Notes: generated by a model not told the origin, from the letters alone. Positions 1 through 12,438 are shown, counted from the first letter of the stretch. The stretch: DNA of 64,000 bases from Strigamia acuminata (GCA_949358305.1 OX442324.1:2469501-2533500); one strand, 5' to 3'. A program made the numbers and translations.

Positions 1-535
1 AAATTGAAAACGGCAATAGTAAACACTCTTTTTTGCACGTTGAGATATTTTCCATACAAGTCTAAAGTAGCACCGAAAAGACGACTTTTTGAATGCAGCA
101 AAGTAAAACTTTGAATACAATAGTTAAAGCCACTCTGTACTACAGTTTCCCCTCAAGTGTAATGTTTGTTAACTAACCTATGCATTATTTGATACACAAA
201 GTCCTCTACGTCTGCTCTTGGCTTTAATAAACAGGTAAAGTAATACACAGGGCCATTTAAGTAATTTCTATCAAAGAGATTTGTGAAAGTTGAATTTCAC
301 AATCGAATAACCTTCACCTTCACCCAACTCCCAAAATCCAATTTTAATGTAAAATCATATTTCCTACATAATTTTTTTTTAGAATTAATGCTTTTTAGCT
401 TTAGTTTTTATTTATTTTCTATTTTTTTATTATTATTTATTTATTTATTTCATTAAGAAAAAGGTTGGAGACTGAAAGAAGATAATTAAAATTAAATTCT
501 GGAGTGAATTTTAACACTTGTTTCCATTTTTACAG
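1..535 (+). other. Intron of the alpha2-delta gene
   Basis: AT-rich sequence ending in a good acceptor (tttttacag) directly before the exon at 536. I see no coding exon here. It holds short poly-T and TTTA runs only. Confidence 0.6.
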
Positions 536-2619
536 TTCCGATTTTGCACGAAGACATGGAGTGACTGTGACATTCGTTGCCACGCGAAGTGGATTGACTA
601 GATGGGAGGATTTAGAAGAGTTCAATACAAGCGATCCGTATGTGCCGTGTTTGTTTGTTATATTTAAAATTATCGCTTTTTATTTGTATTATTTTTTTTT
701 CCTCTCTATTTTAAAATGATTTTTTGCAGACATTTCAGCCAAATGCATAACCGTGCAATCGATGAAGTGTGGTACAAACGTGCAGTGGAGCAATACATAG
801 TGAACAATACGTCGTTTGTATTCTCTGTGCCGTTTGAAGCTTGTAATAATTGTCGATGGAAATGTTTGGGTTGAAATAGTTGATCTATTTTTAATTTTTA
901 GATCGGAAAAATGATACATACGTAACAGGAAGTCATGCTATTTTTGTGAAAAGTAAAGAAGGGATTGCGCCAGCTGCTGTAGTTGGACTGCAATTTAAGC
1001 ATTCGTTATTTTTTGACACGTTCATTAACTTCACGTCAAATGTAAAAAAAAAAAAAAAAAAAAAAAAGTTTATTTTTTATTTTTTATTATTATTATTTTT
1101 ATTTATTCAGTGCCAAGGACGACCTTGCAGTAGGAATTGCAGTAATGATGACTTGGATTGTTATTTGCTGGATGACAATGGATTTGTGGTTGTGTCTGAA
1201 CAGTATAGACATGTATGTATAATCCGGAGTGCGCTTTCCTGCGTAATATATTAATTAATTCTATTTATTTATTTATTTATTTCACAATGATACAGACGGG
1301 GAAATTTTTTGGTGATATCGAAGGACTCATCATGCATTCTCTGATTGTGGACGAAGTTTATTATGGGTAAAATGATGTTAATTTTTTGAAAAGAAAAGAA
1401 CAATTGAAATGTAAAAAATTTGTTTTAATCTAGAGTTTACATGTATGACTACCAAGCCTCCTGCAACGAATCTACAGATTCAAAGAATTCTGCATCGAGT
1501 TTCTTTTCGGTAACTGACATTACTCGCTATTTAATTTACAATGGAGTTAAAAAATGTTAATAAAATTGTTTATTCTAGCCCCTAAAAGCCATAAGTTGGC
1601 TTTCCAGGAAGCTCTTAGTGTAAGAAAGGAAAATCGAGACGGAGATGCACGAACTAATGACATTTAATTTAACAGATTGTGGGCGGAATATAGTTTCTTT
1701 GCTTGGTTTGATTTAAGTTGGTTGTCTGCTTGGGCCACTAGTAAGTATTGAAATTAAAAAATGGGGTGTGCAATTGAGTTTTGATGGGGTTTTGTTTGCA
1801 GATATAGATGACCCGACTGAATTTCATCGATACATGGACAAAAAAGAGACGAGACACGAAGCAATGAAACCTTGTACTAAACATTTCACGCTGTACCGTG
1901 TAAATATCACGCGATTGCAATTGGAACCGGTTAAAGGAAAACTAACAAAATGTAATCCAACTTGTGACAGGTAATGGTGGACACTACGGAGGTATTTTTA
2001 AGCGTAAGTTGGTCACATGGGTCGAGTAATTAACTGTTACATACACTCATGTGCTGGAATACTTTGTCTAGTTTTTTGGCAAATTTTTGTCTAGTTTTTG
2101 GCAATTTTTGAGTTTATTTGTGTGATAAATTTAATTTAGTGTCTGGAAGTGATTATCTACGTGCCTAAAGTTTGAAATTAAACTATGATTTGATTTGAAT
2201 TTGATTTGAATTTGATTTCAGGCATTTTAGTGTACACGATGTTCCATATACAAATTTGATCCTGTTAGCGGTTGATGCCAATTGTCAATGTCAGGGTTCC
2301 AAGACGCCCGGCATAAAGCCTGAAAGGATAGATACCAATTTCATGACTAACTGTCAAAAGTTAAAGTTGACGCAAAAAAGCGGCAGCCCGCAGAATAAAT
2401 GCTTCAATTATCACCCCGATGTAAATATCCGACGACACCGGATTCATGTCGAAGAAAAATGTTTAATTTTTTTTTTCTTTTTTTTTTCTTTTTTTGAAGG
2501 AGGCTAAAATTACAGAATGTGGTCGTGGATGCAACTTGAAAGGTTGTTTGATGTTACTCATATGCAGCTTATTAACCCTTTTTGTCCTCCACAAGACACA
2601 TTACTTCTCTTATAGCTGA
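536..2619 (+). CDS. CACNA2D: Voltage-gated calcium channel alpha2-delta subunit, C-terminal part (5' end outside window)
   Basis: Alpha2-delta subunits are extracellular, membrane-anchored auxiliary subunits that traffic and tune high-voltage-activated calcium channels. Eleven coding exons are seen: 536-637, 730-842, 902-1041, 1111-1212, 1296-1366, 1434-1509, 1579-1619, 1676-1740, 1802-1970, 2222-2420 and 2500-2619. Each has AG/GT borders and phases agree, giving about 399 residues to the TGA at 2617-2619. Family marks include LLDDNGFVVVSEQY, GKFFGDIEGL, YDYQASC, LKAISWLSRK, and the late cysteine block with CQCQG and CFNYHPD. The CFNYHPD...ECG ending resembles alpha2-delta-3/4 more than -1/2 (inference from recalled family pattern). 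The protein ends in a hydrophobic run (GCLMLLICSLLTLFVL) plus nine residues, which fits a GPI-attachment signal or tail anchor. The VWA and first Cache regions must lie upstream of the window. Introns are very short (57-251 bp). Confidence 0.92.
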
Positions 2620-4514
2620 AAAACATATCGATTTGAGGTTGTAACTAACGGAATTTGTCTATTTTTTCATTACTAACAAATGATTTTTTATTTATTTATT
2701 TATTTATTTATTTATTTTTTATTTTATGTATTTATAACTTTTTAGGTGCGCGAGTTTTAGGTCATGCAAATTAAGCGACCGACAGTGTTGAAAACTTTTG
2801 AAATTAATTAATTTTCTTTATTTCTTTATTTATATTCCTTTATTTCTTTATTTCTTTATTTCTTAATTTATTTATTTGAAAGAAAAGAAAAAACCCAAAA
2901 AAAATTTAACTTTTTTCTAAATCAATTTTCAAGTCTGCTAAAGTGAGAAAACAAATCAAGAAAAGAAGGAAAAAAACAAAACAAAAACAAAAAAACGTAA
3001 AAACTGGTCAGTTTTTTTTTTCTATTTAAAAAAAAAAAGAAAGAAAAAAAAAGAGAAACAAACTCAGGCCAGGGTTTCTAAATCTAACAATTTTGAAAAG
3101 AAATATTGCGATTTTTGTCAAAAAAGCAGCAAAACAATTTTCACCTTTCTCAATGGTCCGAAACTGTGTCCTTTGCAATGTTGTAACAAGTTAATTCTTC
3201 TTCCCTTCTCTCTATAGTAAATACGTGATCACTAGATACGAAAACTTGGTTTAGCTGCACTTAGAACTAACATTTGAGACATTTTTCTTATCATTTCCAT
3301 TCTTCTCTACTAAATTTCTTTGAAACAAGTGTATAATTTGGATTTTTCAGTCCACAAGCATTTAATTAAGTTGGCATGAGAATTCCATACTCATTTATAC
3401 TTTGTACAATCTTTCACTTATTCAATCTTTTTGTCAGTGTTAGAGTTTTTAATCCATGCCAACCTAATCAAATTATATCCAAGGGCTTCCAAAAAAAGAA
3501 ATGAAAAAATAATAATAATAAAAACCCTATTTATACATACACCCATGAATGAAATGGAATATTCTCAGATATGATGGGCATAGCCTATGAACATACTGCT
3601 GTTTTTCTTGTATGGCAAAGTTAAAAAAGGAAAAAAAATAAACAAAAAAAGTATATACATATAATTATATAATATATATATATAAATATATATTATAATT
3701 AAACTCAGCTGTTGTTGAAACACACTTCTTCTAGCTTTGTCCCATTTTCTTTTTCTGTTGTTTTTTTCTCTCCAGATATTTCTTAAACTCCAGTGTATAG
3801 CTTATACAAGTAACAGGAACAAAGTGTTTACCGGTAACCTAATTGATTTTCATTGCTGTTGTACTGGAATTTGCTTTGGTTTGTTTCCATTGATTTATTT
3901 CTTTCTTATGATGTGTGGTTTTGGAATTGTGATTCACCTCGATTCACCTTTTAGCAATAGTGCAATATCAAGTTGAAAATGTAGGCTTTTGTTTGTTGAT
4001 TGGCGAGCGATTATTTTTATTCTTCTACATAATAAACGCTAATAAATAAATAATAATAACGATAATAATAATAAATATTATTATTATGAGACAGATTATT
4101 TTTTCAAACTAATCATACTTGTTAATTATGTGAGAAACTCAGAATAGGGTAAACCCATCAAACCCAACACTTTAGTTTCGGGTTTTTTCGGTCCAAATGC
4201 ATATCTAAGCGGTTAAATGCAAAATTTGTCTCTAGTCTTGTTGAATACTCGAGTTTTGCATTTAACGGAATTTTTATTATTATTATTCTTATTATTATTG
4301 TTGAGATTTTGAAAGCGATTGCTAGTTGCCAACTATTCTCACAAGATTTGCATCTAATGGAAATTTTCTAGCCATTTAAACAAACTTTTGTTAGGGGAAG
4401 AATATTTTGATATGGATTAGGATATTTATGACTTCCCATGCATGAATTACTGTGTCATGGATCAAATGGAAGTGCTGGTAGTAGATTAGCAGTATCAGTG
4501 CATGTCCTCACCAC

Positions 4515-4635
4515 AAGGGATGTCTTATGGATGTCTCAATGTTCCAGTAATGTCCATGAGATGTCTCTCTCTCTCTCAATGTTCCAGTAATGTCCATGAG
4601 ATGTCTCAACTTTGCAGTGGTGTCCATGAGATGTT
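4515..4635. repeat. Short tandem repeat
   Basis: The phrase CAATGTTCCAGTAATGTCC followed by ATGAGATGTCT occurs twice in tandem, with a third degraded version (GCAGTGGTGTCCATGAGATG). A CT microsatellite separates the copies. Confidence 0.7.
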
Positions 4636-5906
4636 CTAGGGACTGGATTCACTCAAAATCCATGTGGACTTTGATGCACTTTTTATGGGAAATGTGTCCA
4701 AGTGCCATTTTCTTGCATGTAGATTGTACAATAGGCTTTGGACGAATTAAATACAGTAACAATAACCCACAGTTTATTCTCTCTACTTGGTTTGTTTCTA
4801 AGCCTTAAAATTAGATGCAAATTTTCAAAGTGTTTTGTCCTTTATCCAGCTCTAAGCTGTGGTCAATTTGTTTATTGTTTGAATGTTGAGAAATTTCTGA
4901 TTTAAAATTGTTTATTTAAAAGAAAAAAATGGAAAAATTGTGACAATAAATGGATACAAATTTGAAATTTTAGTGGGTTTGCCCTATTACCTCTACTAGC
5001 TAACTGGGAGTATCTGTTTGTATAACATCTAGTTTGCATATCAATAAGTTATTGTAGATGTCACGCCATGGATTTTTTGAAAAGTTAACCATTTGTTTGA
5101 ATGCTAAGCAATGAATGAAATCTTAATAAGACAAAGTGATGGGAAGTGTAAGTTCTTTTAATATTCCACTTAACCAGCCTTGACAGTTGTTTTTGTTGAC
5201 TTTTGAATAATGATTACTCATGCTTTTATTATCATTTATTATTTAGACATATCAAAAATATTGTCAATTTGCTCACTAAAAATTAATCCAAAGAAGAAAA
5301 TAACAAAAAAAATGATAATAATAATAATAATACTTATGTAATTGTATTACTGTTAACTATAAAAATTTATTAGTCACTTGCACATCTATATTCTTTTACA
5401 GTTGGATTGGGGTTGGTTGGGGGTGTTGGTCATGCTTGAAATGTGGTCATTGGAAATGGGGTTTTGTTTCAGTTCTTAAGCTAAAAAGTTTGCCTGTTTC
5501 CACCTCATTTTTGCTGCTGATTTGAGAAAGCACAGTTGACTTGATTTGAGTACAAGTAGATGTTGAGGTGACATGTTACTTTGGCAAATGTTTGACGAAT
5601 TTGAAGCAATTGAACATGTAATTTTGAATTGAGAAGAAGTGAAATCTACATTCAGAGGAAAACAAAAGAAGAAATTTCTAAATTGATTACTCTATTATTT
5701 AAATTTCTTTCTATAAACTACTAATTCTCACTTGTGATTGCACTTCCCTTAAACGATTTGTAGGTATGTGATTTGACATCATGTGATAAGTAGATTTTTC
5801 TTTAATTTAAGGGAAGAAAAATAATCAATAAAAAGTAATGTTAAAGAGTGTGAAATGTACAGGGTTATACTTGTATCATTTCATTTTTTTTATATTCCTT
5901 TGGCTG

Positions 5907-5912
5907 TTTATT
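5907..5912 (-). terminator. Poly(A) signal candidate for the fibrinogen-domain gene
   Basis: TTTATT on the plus strand is AATAAA on the minus strand, about 100 bases beyond the stop codon at 6010-6012. This is the expected place for a polyadenylation signal of a short 3' UTR. Confidence 0.45.
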
Positions 5913-6009
5913 GTAATGTTAGATATTTTCTAGTTAATAACAGTTCTTAATAATGCATTAATAATTGGGAATGGAATAAACAAGGACAAATGAATATTGA
6001 GCCTTTGGA

Positions 6010-9000
6010 TTAATTCATTTTGATTTTAATTTCAATTTTGCTGAATTCATTCTTCTGCAAGGTTTCTCCTCTCCAATACAAACTGTTGCTGAATTTGAAA
6101 GTGTGCCACTGTCTGCTGCTGTTTGTGCAGTAGAGCAGAGATTGGCTTTCGATTTTGTAATTTCTCCTGTACGGTGCATTGAGGTTGGAGCCAAGCAGAT
6201 GATGATTGCAAGTTGTGAAGTGTAAGTATTGGGTGTGTGCAAACCACCACCCACTTTCTTCTAAAATGCTACATCGGATGGAGAAGTCATTTAGTCCATG
6301 ATCTGCAAAAATACATAAATAAATCAATAAATAAATAAATGCAATTCTGACAAAATTAAAATTAAAAATTCTGATCTGCCACACAAATACTATTTTGTGT
6401 GCAATAAGCAATTTTAGACTTTTGTGTTTTCATGTGCAAGCGATGCGATTTGGTGTTTGAATTTGGCATCAAGATACCGGTGCAAACTTTAGTTTCTATC
6501 AATAACTAACACAATTCAGGTTCTAAGTATTCGTTGAAGTGGGTTCCAGGATGAAATTTATTCCTGCACTAATTTAAGATATAAAAATGTTTTGGTTTGA
6601 TAAACACTAGCTGCATTCAAAAACTCAGTTTAACATTGCAGTTAAACATGTTTTGATGTGGAAATTTTGTGTACATGCCCACTGAAAGCCCCCATTTATT
6701 AAGTTTGATCGGGACAACTCTCATTCAAATGCTATTTAATGCCTTGCTCACATTGAAACCATCCAACTTTTAAAAACTCGTGTTCACGCTTGTTCTAGTT
6801 TTCTACAACTCGAAGCAAAATTGCAAATTCTTAAACTTGACCTTACAACTCTAAAACACTGATCGGGGACATGGGTGTTTATAAAACAATTTGTTCAAAT
6901 AATCATACCTCAGGTTTATGTACACCAGTGGACAAAAAAAACTTCCCTTCTGTTTAGCTGTTTTTAGTTTATCTACCAGGTGGCATAAAAATCCATTGAG
7001 ATTCAATGACATCAATCTTGACCCAGTCTCTCGTCTTGCCCTAGCAACCGTATTAAAAGATAGACCTGGCAAATAATGATGGATAAACTTAAAACAGCTA
7101 AACTGAAGGGAAGTTTTTTAATCCATGGATGTACATACATTAAAATCAAAAAACCACTGTTCTGATAATCGACACTTTACTGTACTACATCCGGTGTGGA
7201 AAAAAGTTGGCTTCAACACCAGAAGTATTCGCTTATCTTCACTTTTTGCATTGATAAAAATTAAAAACATAAAAAAACAGGATATTTTATATATATTTTG
7301 CTCAAACATTGGCCAAACATTAAAGGACAATTGAATAACTTAAGTTTAAAAATTAGACCAGAAAGTTATACACAAAACAAATTTTAGTTATCTTTTCAAA
7401 ACGTTATTTACAGTAGTTCTTTAATGTTTTGCCAAAGCTGAGCAAAATATAAGCTTATATAATAAATCCTGACTTTCCTGATGTTTTTAATTGTTGTCGA
7501 TGCAAAAAGTTTTGGTTTTGGGCTTGTAGATGGCAAATGCAAACTGGTGATGTCATTCGGTTTTGTAAACTCACCCGGTGTAACGAATTGGGAACCATTG
7601 TGAAAAGCCAGCCCGTCTTTACCACTCTCAGATTGAAATCCGTCGACATAAAGAGTGAAGTTTTTCTTTTCTGACGCAATTCTAAATGATTGGTAAAGAA
7701 CAGTTTTGACTACACTTCCAGTGCTATTCGAAAATTCCACCATGAGACTCCAAGAATTGTTTGAAGTCAACGAATGCAAAACTTCATTGCCAATCCAAAA
7801 GTCTCCACATGAACTACCAAATCCACTTTTATAACTTTGCCATCCTCTTTTGAACGTTTGGTTTCCATGATGTCGTCTTTGAATAACCTTGAAATAAAAG
7901 AGAATTAATACTTGTGTGGGGATTTAGGCCATGCAAACTGCGATCTGTGGGACAGCTTTCTTAAGGCACAATCTTGCATTTGCACTCGGCCGGGAAAAAC
8001 ACAGAAAACCCCATTGGAGGCAGGTGGCAGATGTAAGATTATGTCGGCCACCAAAACCCAATACTGATGGTATTTGCTAAAATAAAAATATTGCAATGGA
8101 ACTATTCTTTATCTTTAAGCGGGGTTTTTAGTTTCCATCTATGCATCTGCCCCTTGATTTACCAATTGGATCAACAGTAGAGCGTCGCGTATCCGAACTA
8201 ATCGGGTACATATACTCAAAACTACCACAACGTTGATCTATTTCACTGGTGTAGTGGCACAAAAAAGTAGTCCAAAACACCAGAATTGTGATCGAACTCC
8301 AGACATTGTGATCGATTACCAACATTGTCAAAGGTGATGCTTTGACACAGAACTACTTTTTCGCGTAGTAGAACACAGTACACAGTTAGACGTAAACCGG
8401 CTGAAATAGGTAAACTTTATGGTGGTTTTGAGTAAAAAGCGATTTGTTTGCATAATCGGTCCTTATGTTAATACATTTAGTGTAAACAAAAGGATCGACC
8501 AAAAGATCGATAAAAAATCGTAAACCGCTGTTCGGTTAATCGGTCGTTCGTATGACCGACGTTCGGTTAATCGGTCGTTCGTATGACCGACGTTCGGATA
8601 ATCGACGCTCTGCTACTGTATATTCTTACAAGCCATTGTTTGTCGCAGTAGACTTGTGATGCTTCAGAAAAGAATGGCCATTTTATTAGATAATTCCCAG
8701 AGTGAACATTTTGAGATGCTGACTTGCAGTCATGATGTATTAAATCAGTTTCCAAGGTGCATGTTTTATTTTCTATGGCAATTGAAGTGTTTTCAATATC
8801 CATTTCTTGAATTGAAGTTCTGATGCAGGGTATTGGAGACTGCACAGTTGTTGTAGCTGGAATTGGAGATTGTACAGTTGTTGTAGCTGGAATTGGAGAC
8901 TGTACAGTTGTTGTAGCTGGAATTGAAGAAGCTGGAAATATTGCTCAAATACAGTGAACACAAGGTGCATTCAAAATTTGTTTGCTTTTCAGTGTTTTTA

Positions 9001-10367
9001 TAAACCGAAAAAGACGAAAAACATGCCGAACGATGAGTGAGCTTGAAATTAAATTATGGTATTTAGTTTTTGGGTTATACAAGTAAATGGCAAATAAAAT
9101 GTCTTTATTTTCATCCAATCAATGAATTATGGCCCACTTCTGTTTTTTGGTAATGGATTTCAGGGGTGGATACAAGGAGGGAGTAGTCATATGGCCACAG
9201 AAAAATTTCATTTTTAGGACCAAACTTAATTCTTTTTTTTCTAGTTCCCAGTTGCTGTAACTGCTTTTGGTATGCATTCTTTTTATAGAAACACTGAAAG
9301 CAGCAAAAACAAACAATTTAAATGCACCTATTGAATCATGCATTAAAATGACATTTGTTTAGTGCAAAATGCTGTTTTATTGTGTAATTTTAAACCAAAA
9401 ATTCAACATTTTTATATCGTATAACCCCATTTTGAGCCGCATGCCGATATAGTGCGAGTTTTACCAACATGCCGATAAACCTTGTTTTTACTGGCAAGCT
9501 GGTGTAGGTGAGTACGAATTTTTTTCAATCAGATTGAACTAAAACAAGCGTAAAAAGCATTTTTAGACGCCCAAAATGTAGGAAATTGGCCTAAATTTCT
9601 ATAAATTTTTCAAAATTTTAGTAATAACCTTCAGAATATCAAGAAAACTCAAATTTCAAGCCCAAATTCCCGGATTTTTTAAATAAAAAAAAAACAAAAA
9701 ACCAGGTTTTTCACTTATATCGCACGTTTCACTTTATACCGGCATGCAGATATAAACTGTTTGACTGTAATTCCAACTGGTAAACCCATGTCCAACAGCA
9801 TGCAGCTAAAAACAGGGTAATACAATACAAACAAGTAGATTAATAACTTCTAAAAAAAATCTAGTTTACCATTAACTGGCATTGCCTGTTGAGTTGCCTC
9901 TGAGCTTGTCGTCGAATTCTCACTCCGTAACTGGTCTTCAACTTTAATTTGCATGTCAGTTTCGTTTTCTACCTTCCCGTTTTGAATTTCGGTGACGATA
10001 CAATTTTTAGTCAATTTTTTAACATTAACTTTGATCTCGTTGATTGATTCCACCAATTGACTAATTCGAGAATCAACCTTTTCCAATTTGATCATCACAC
10101 TTGATGTGAACTGATTTAAATCAACAGATAACGAAGACAAATCTCGCTTCCTAAAGGGGGGGGACACCGATTAAATTTGATCATAATTGACTCAAACTTT
10201 ACTTACCAAGCTTTTCCTTGATTGGAAATCGATCTTCGATTTCTGTGCCATTTTTTTGGTGCCAGTATACTTTTATGATCTTTGGACTTTTTGGGCGTTT
10301 CATGGAAAATCACTGCAAATACTAAGGCTAAAGAGAGCAAACACACAAGAAATGGTCCCCAAGACAT
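6010..10367 (-). CDS. Fibrinogen-like (FReD) protein with N-terminal hydrophobic segment and coiled coil
   Basis: Five exons on the minus strand: 10207-10367, 9870-10150, 8630-8931, 7575-7887 and 6010-6302. Phases agree; total 1350 bases, 449 residues. The start ATG at 10365-10367 is followed by a hydrophobic stretch (PFLVCLLSLALVFAVIF), a signal peptide or signal anchor, then a basic linker. Exon 2 is a heptad-rich coiled coil (about 60-120). Exon 3 opens with three copies of ATTTVQSPIP and then the fibrinogen-domain start (DC at 215-216, SGNYLI, VYCD). Exon 4 has VIQRRHHG, FGSSCGDFWIGNE and LAFHNG; exon 5 has GWWF and SNLN. FReD lectin-like proteins bind acetylated or other carbohydrate ligands in innate recognition or adhesion; the ligand here is unknown. 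The domain is divergent: the usual DGGG before W is missing, and about eight extra residues lie between GWWF and the next Cys. The acceptor of exon 3 has in-phase alternatives. Confidence 0.87.
6920..7133. mobile_element. Palindromic MITE with TACA ends (Tc1/mariner-like)
   Basis: The left end GTACACCAGTGGACAAAAAA and the following CTTCCCTTCTGTTTAGCTG pair with the right end CAGCTAAACTGAAGGGAAG...ATCCATGGATGTAC. The inverted repeats are about 55 bp each and nearly meet, so there is little unique centre. It lies in the last intron of the fibrinogen-domain gene. TA-flanked, short and non-coding. Confidence 0.75.
8175..8618. mobile_element. pogo/Tigger-like MITE carrying a nested element
   Basis: Left terminus CAGTAGAGCGTCGCGTATCC and right terminus GGATAATCGACGCTCTGCTA (then CTG) are inverted copies with a small indel. 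The form CAGTAG..CGTCGATTATCCGAAC resembles ends of pogo/Tigger-type elements. TA dinucleotides flank it. Inside, 8211-8434 is a separate inverted-repeat element, and 8530-8595 holds a 35-bp tandem repeat (GTTCGGTTAATCGGTCG...). Its right end is 11 bases from the splice donor at 8628-8629. Confidence 0.7.
8211..8434. mobile_element. ATACTC-family MITE, copy 1 (nested)
   Basis: Starts TATACTCAAAACTACCACAA and ends in GGTGGTTTTGAGTA. Subterminal blocks CACTGGTGTAGTGGCACAAA and CACAGTTAGACGTAAACCGG are shared with the copies at 12955, 16411, 22118 and 27535. No coding capacity. Confidence 0.75.
8826..8920 (-). repeat. In-frame 30-bp coding tandem repeat
   Basis: Three 30-bp units (GCTGGAATTGGAGA.TG.ACAGTTGTTGTA) inside exon 3 of the fibrinogen-domain gene encode ATTTVQSPIP three times. 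The unit is a multiple of three and the frame is kept, so copy number could vary without breaking the protein. Ser/Thr/Pro content suggests an O-glycosylated stalk (inference). Confidence 0.85.
9420..9770. repeat. Degenerate inverted-repeat element
   Basis: Phrases with CATGCCGATATAGTGCGAG on the left are echoed in inverted form by TATATCGCACGTTTCACTTT and ATACCGGCATGCAGATATAA on the right. This fits an old MITE in the intron between exons 2 and 3 of the fibrinogen-domain gene. Exact ends are not clear. Confidence 0.4.
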
Positions 10368-11269
10368 TGATTGAGTTGAATCTTTCTCAAAATGAAGTAG
10401 AAAAAGGGTCTTGCTCTTGTTTTTAGTGCTGGATGGCCATTCCAAGTGGTTGAGATGGGGTGAACTGTAAAGTTTTAAGTTTCTCTCTGCTTTCTATCAC
10501 TCATGTCCTCTGTAAACATTGAGGAAAAAAGTGAACCACTTGCAAATTCTTTCCACATATTTTTTGTGATAAAAAAAAGTACGGAGTATTTTATTTTTTT
10601 TTTTATTAATTCATGCTTTGATTTTGCTACTTAGGAGAAAAGACAAGCAATCAAATGTCATCTGGTAAAAAATATCAGATATGAAATGAAGGAAATTATT
10701 ATTCTATACAAACAAAAGACTATGATGACTTGTCTATTATCCCTGATAGGCCAATCTACCCCTACTTTTTATTTAACTTATCCCATTCGTGACCTTACTT
10801 ACGTTTGGAGTATTAGCCCAAGTACCGAGTGTCTTGTGGGACGACATTTGGGTTTGCACCATAAAATGGGTAAATCACAGACAAGCCAGATGTTCTTGCC
10901 ATAGAAACAGTCAGGGTGGCCTTCAACATCTCGTTCTAGAACTAGTTCCAGAATCCGAAAATGGTGGCCTGTTTGCATGTGGCAAAGTCTCGCCAACCAG
11001 ACGTGATGGATTACTGTATGGTGGATTACACACTCCTGCGGTCTCCTTGTCAGTATAGCGAAAGGACTCGGTCACAAGTTTAGGAATAATAATAATAACT
11101 TATCCTGTCAGAACAATTAAATGATAGTTAACTTGTGGTTGATAATAACTGGCTTAATTAGTAACCTCATTCTATACTCAAAATTTAACTTTATTTAAAT
11201 ACTAAATACCATACTTAACAAAGAACAAAATATATCAAATAAAATGTTTATATAAAACACTAATAGAGT
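10368..11269. other. Upstream region of the fibrinogen-domain gene
   Basis: No supportable exon. The reading frame of the first exon stays open upstream of the ATG, so an upstream 5' exon or leader is possible. 10920-11000 shares the phrase GAACTAGTTCCAGAATCC.AAAATGGTGGCC with 23537-23600, so it is a dispersed repeat fragment. Confidence 0.4.
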
Positions 11270-11680
11270 GTATCTAGCGGGGCGTGTGATTTGACGCACC
11301 ATTTCTGGCGCAACGCGGCGCGTAACATTCGCGCGTAAAGGCTCGTTTACATTGTTGCGAAATTTCAGAGTAGATTTGAAGTCTACTTTTTCGCTTCGCT
11401 TGGAAAGTTTGCACGCGTTGGCCAATGACAGACGAGATAGCGTATGTCGTCACCAACTTCACAATTGAAACGAGACTTCACTTCATCACTTCTCTTTTGC
11501 TTCATTGAGAACATGAGAAGCAAATTTTTTCATGTGAATTTTTGGGCGCGACCATTTCGCGTGCTAAATTTCGCAACAATGTAAGCAAGTGGCACGTCGG
11601 TGTCTTATGCGTGTGCAGATGCGCCAAAGGAATTGCGCCCTTGAAAATGTTGCGTCATATACGCTGCCCCTATCTGGCTT
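11270..11680. mobile_element. Nested GC-rich inverted-repeat MITE
   Basis: The core 11336-11590 starts AAAGGCTCGTTTACATTGTTG and ends TTTCGCAACAATGTAAGCAAG, the same family as 27195-27500. It sits within imperfect outer ends GGGGCGTGTGATTTGACGCA and TGTTGCGTCATATACGCTGC (inverted). Confidence 0.65.
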
Positions 11681-11973
11681 ATGTTGAAGCATATATCCAT
11701 ACCATTTACATGTTAGACTGAAAACTTATGGATGTTTTCACAAACATCATTACATTTAGTAAATATCGCTTCCACCATCATTAACTGCTTTAACAGTTTC
11801 ACGGCTATGATAAGTCATTTCCGACCTTTGGAACGGACTACTGTCGTGGCAACTGGTTATCGGCTAACGTGGCAAAAGAAAATCATCCAAAATGGCTGTA
11901 AATAATTCTGCAATCGACTGCAAAACAGTTTAAAAATAATTGTTATATACTTTTGCGTGCATAAAAATGTTAA

Positions 11974-12438
11974 CCCTTGGAGGCATAAGGCTATACGGAT
12001 TTAGGGACAAGCTCTTTCTTGAATAGGAAAATTTTTTTCCTATCCATTTTTTTTCGCTGAAAATTTGTGACTTTGTTTATCTGATAGTAAAGTAAATCTC
12101 AGGTGAAATTTGTATTGATTCATCATTTATTTAATTAGTTATTCATCTTGCAAAATTTGTGCCCCTTAAAACTCCAGCAAAACTTTTAAACAGGCTTTGC
12201 TGCTTTGGTAAAGAGCGCTTCAGTTAACAGCCTTTTTGCTTTTACAGGCAGTGTTTAAAACCACCACCAGATGGTTCAAAGTTCATTATTATTGCATTAA
12301 CATATTGCGCCCTCTATAAATTTAGTAAAGAACTACAAAAAACCTAAACAGCGCTTCAACTAACTGACCTGAAAATTGTCCCAAAATCCGTAATGGCTTA
12401 TACCAGAACGGCACATTTTACCCTTATGCCTCCAAGGG
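11974..12438. mobile_element. piggyBac-like MITE with TTAA target duplication
   Basis: TTAA at 11970-11973 and again at 12439-12442 flank an element beginning CCCTTGGAGGCATAAGG and ending with the inverse CCTTATGCCTCCAAGGG. TTAA duplication plus CCC/GGG termini is the mark of piggyBac elements. It is 465 bp with no coding capacity. A partial relative starts at 24438. Confidence 0.8.

Larger units (their letters stand above)
2620..6009. other. Convergent intergenic region / 3' UTRs
   Basis: Region between the stop codons of two convergent genes. It is AT-rich, with TTTA microsatellites (about 2690-2740), poly-A/T tracts, AT repeats near 3660-3700, several AATAAA hexamers (for example around 3640 and 4030-4050) and a short imperfect tandem repeat at 4515-4635. 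I find no supportable exon. Part of 2620 onwards must be the alpha2-delta 3' UTR, but its end is not clear. Confidence 0.5.
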
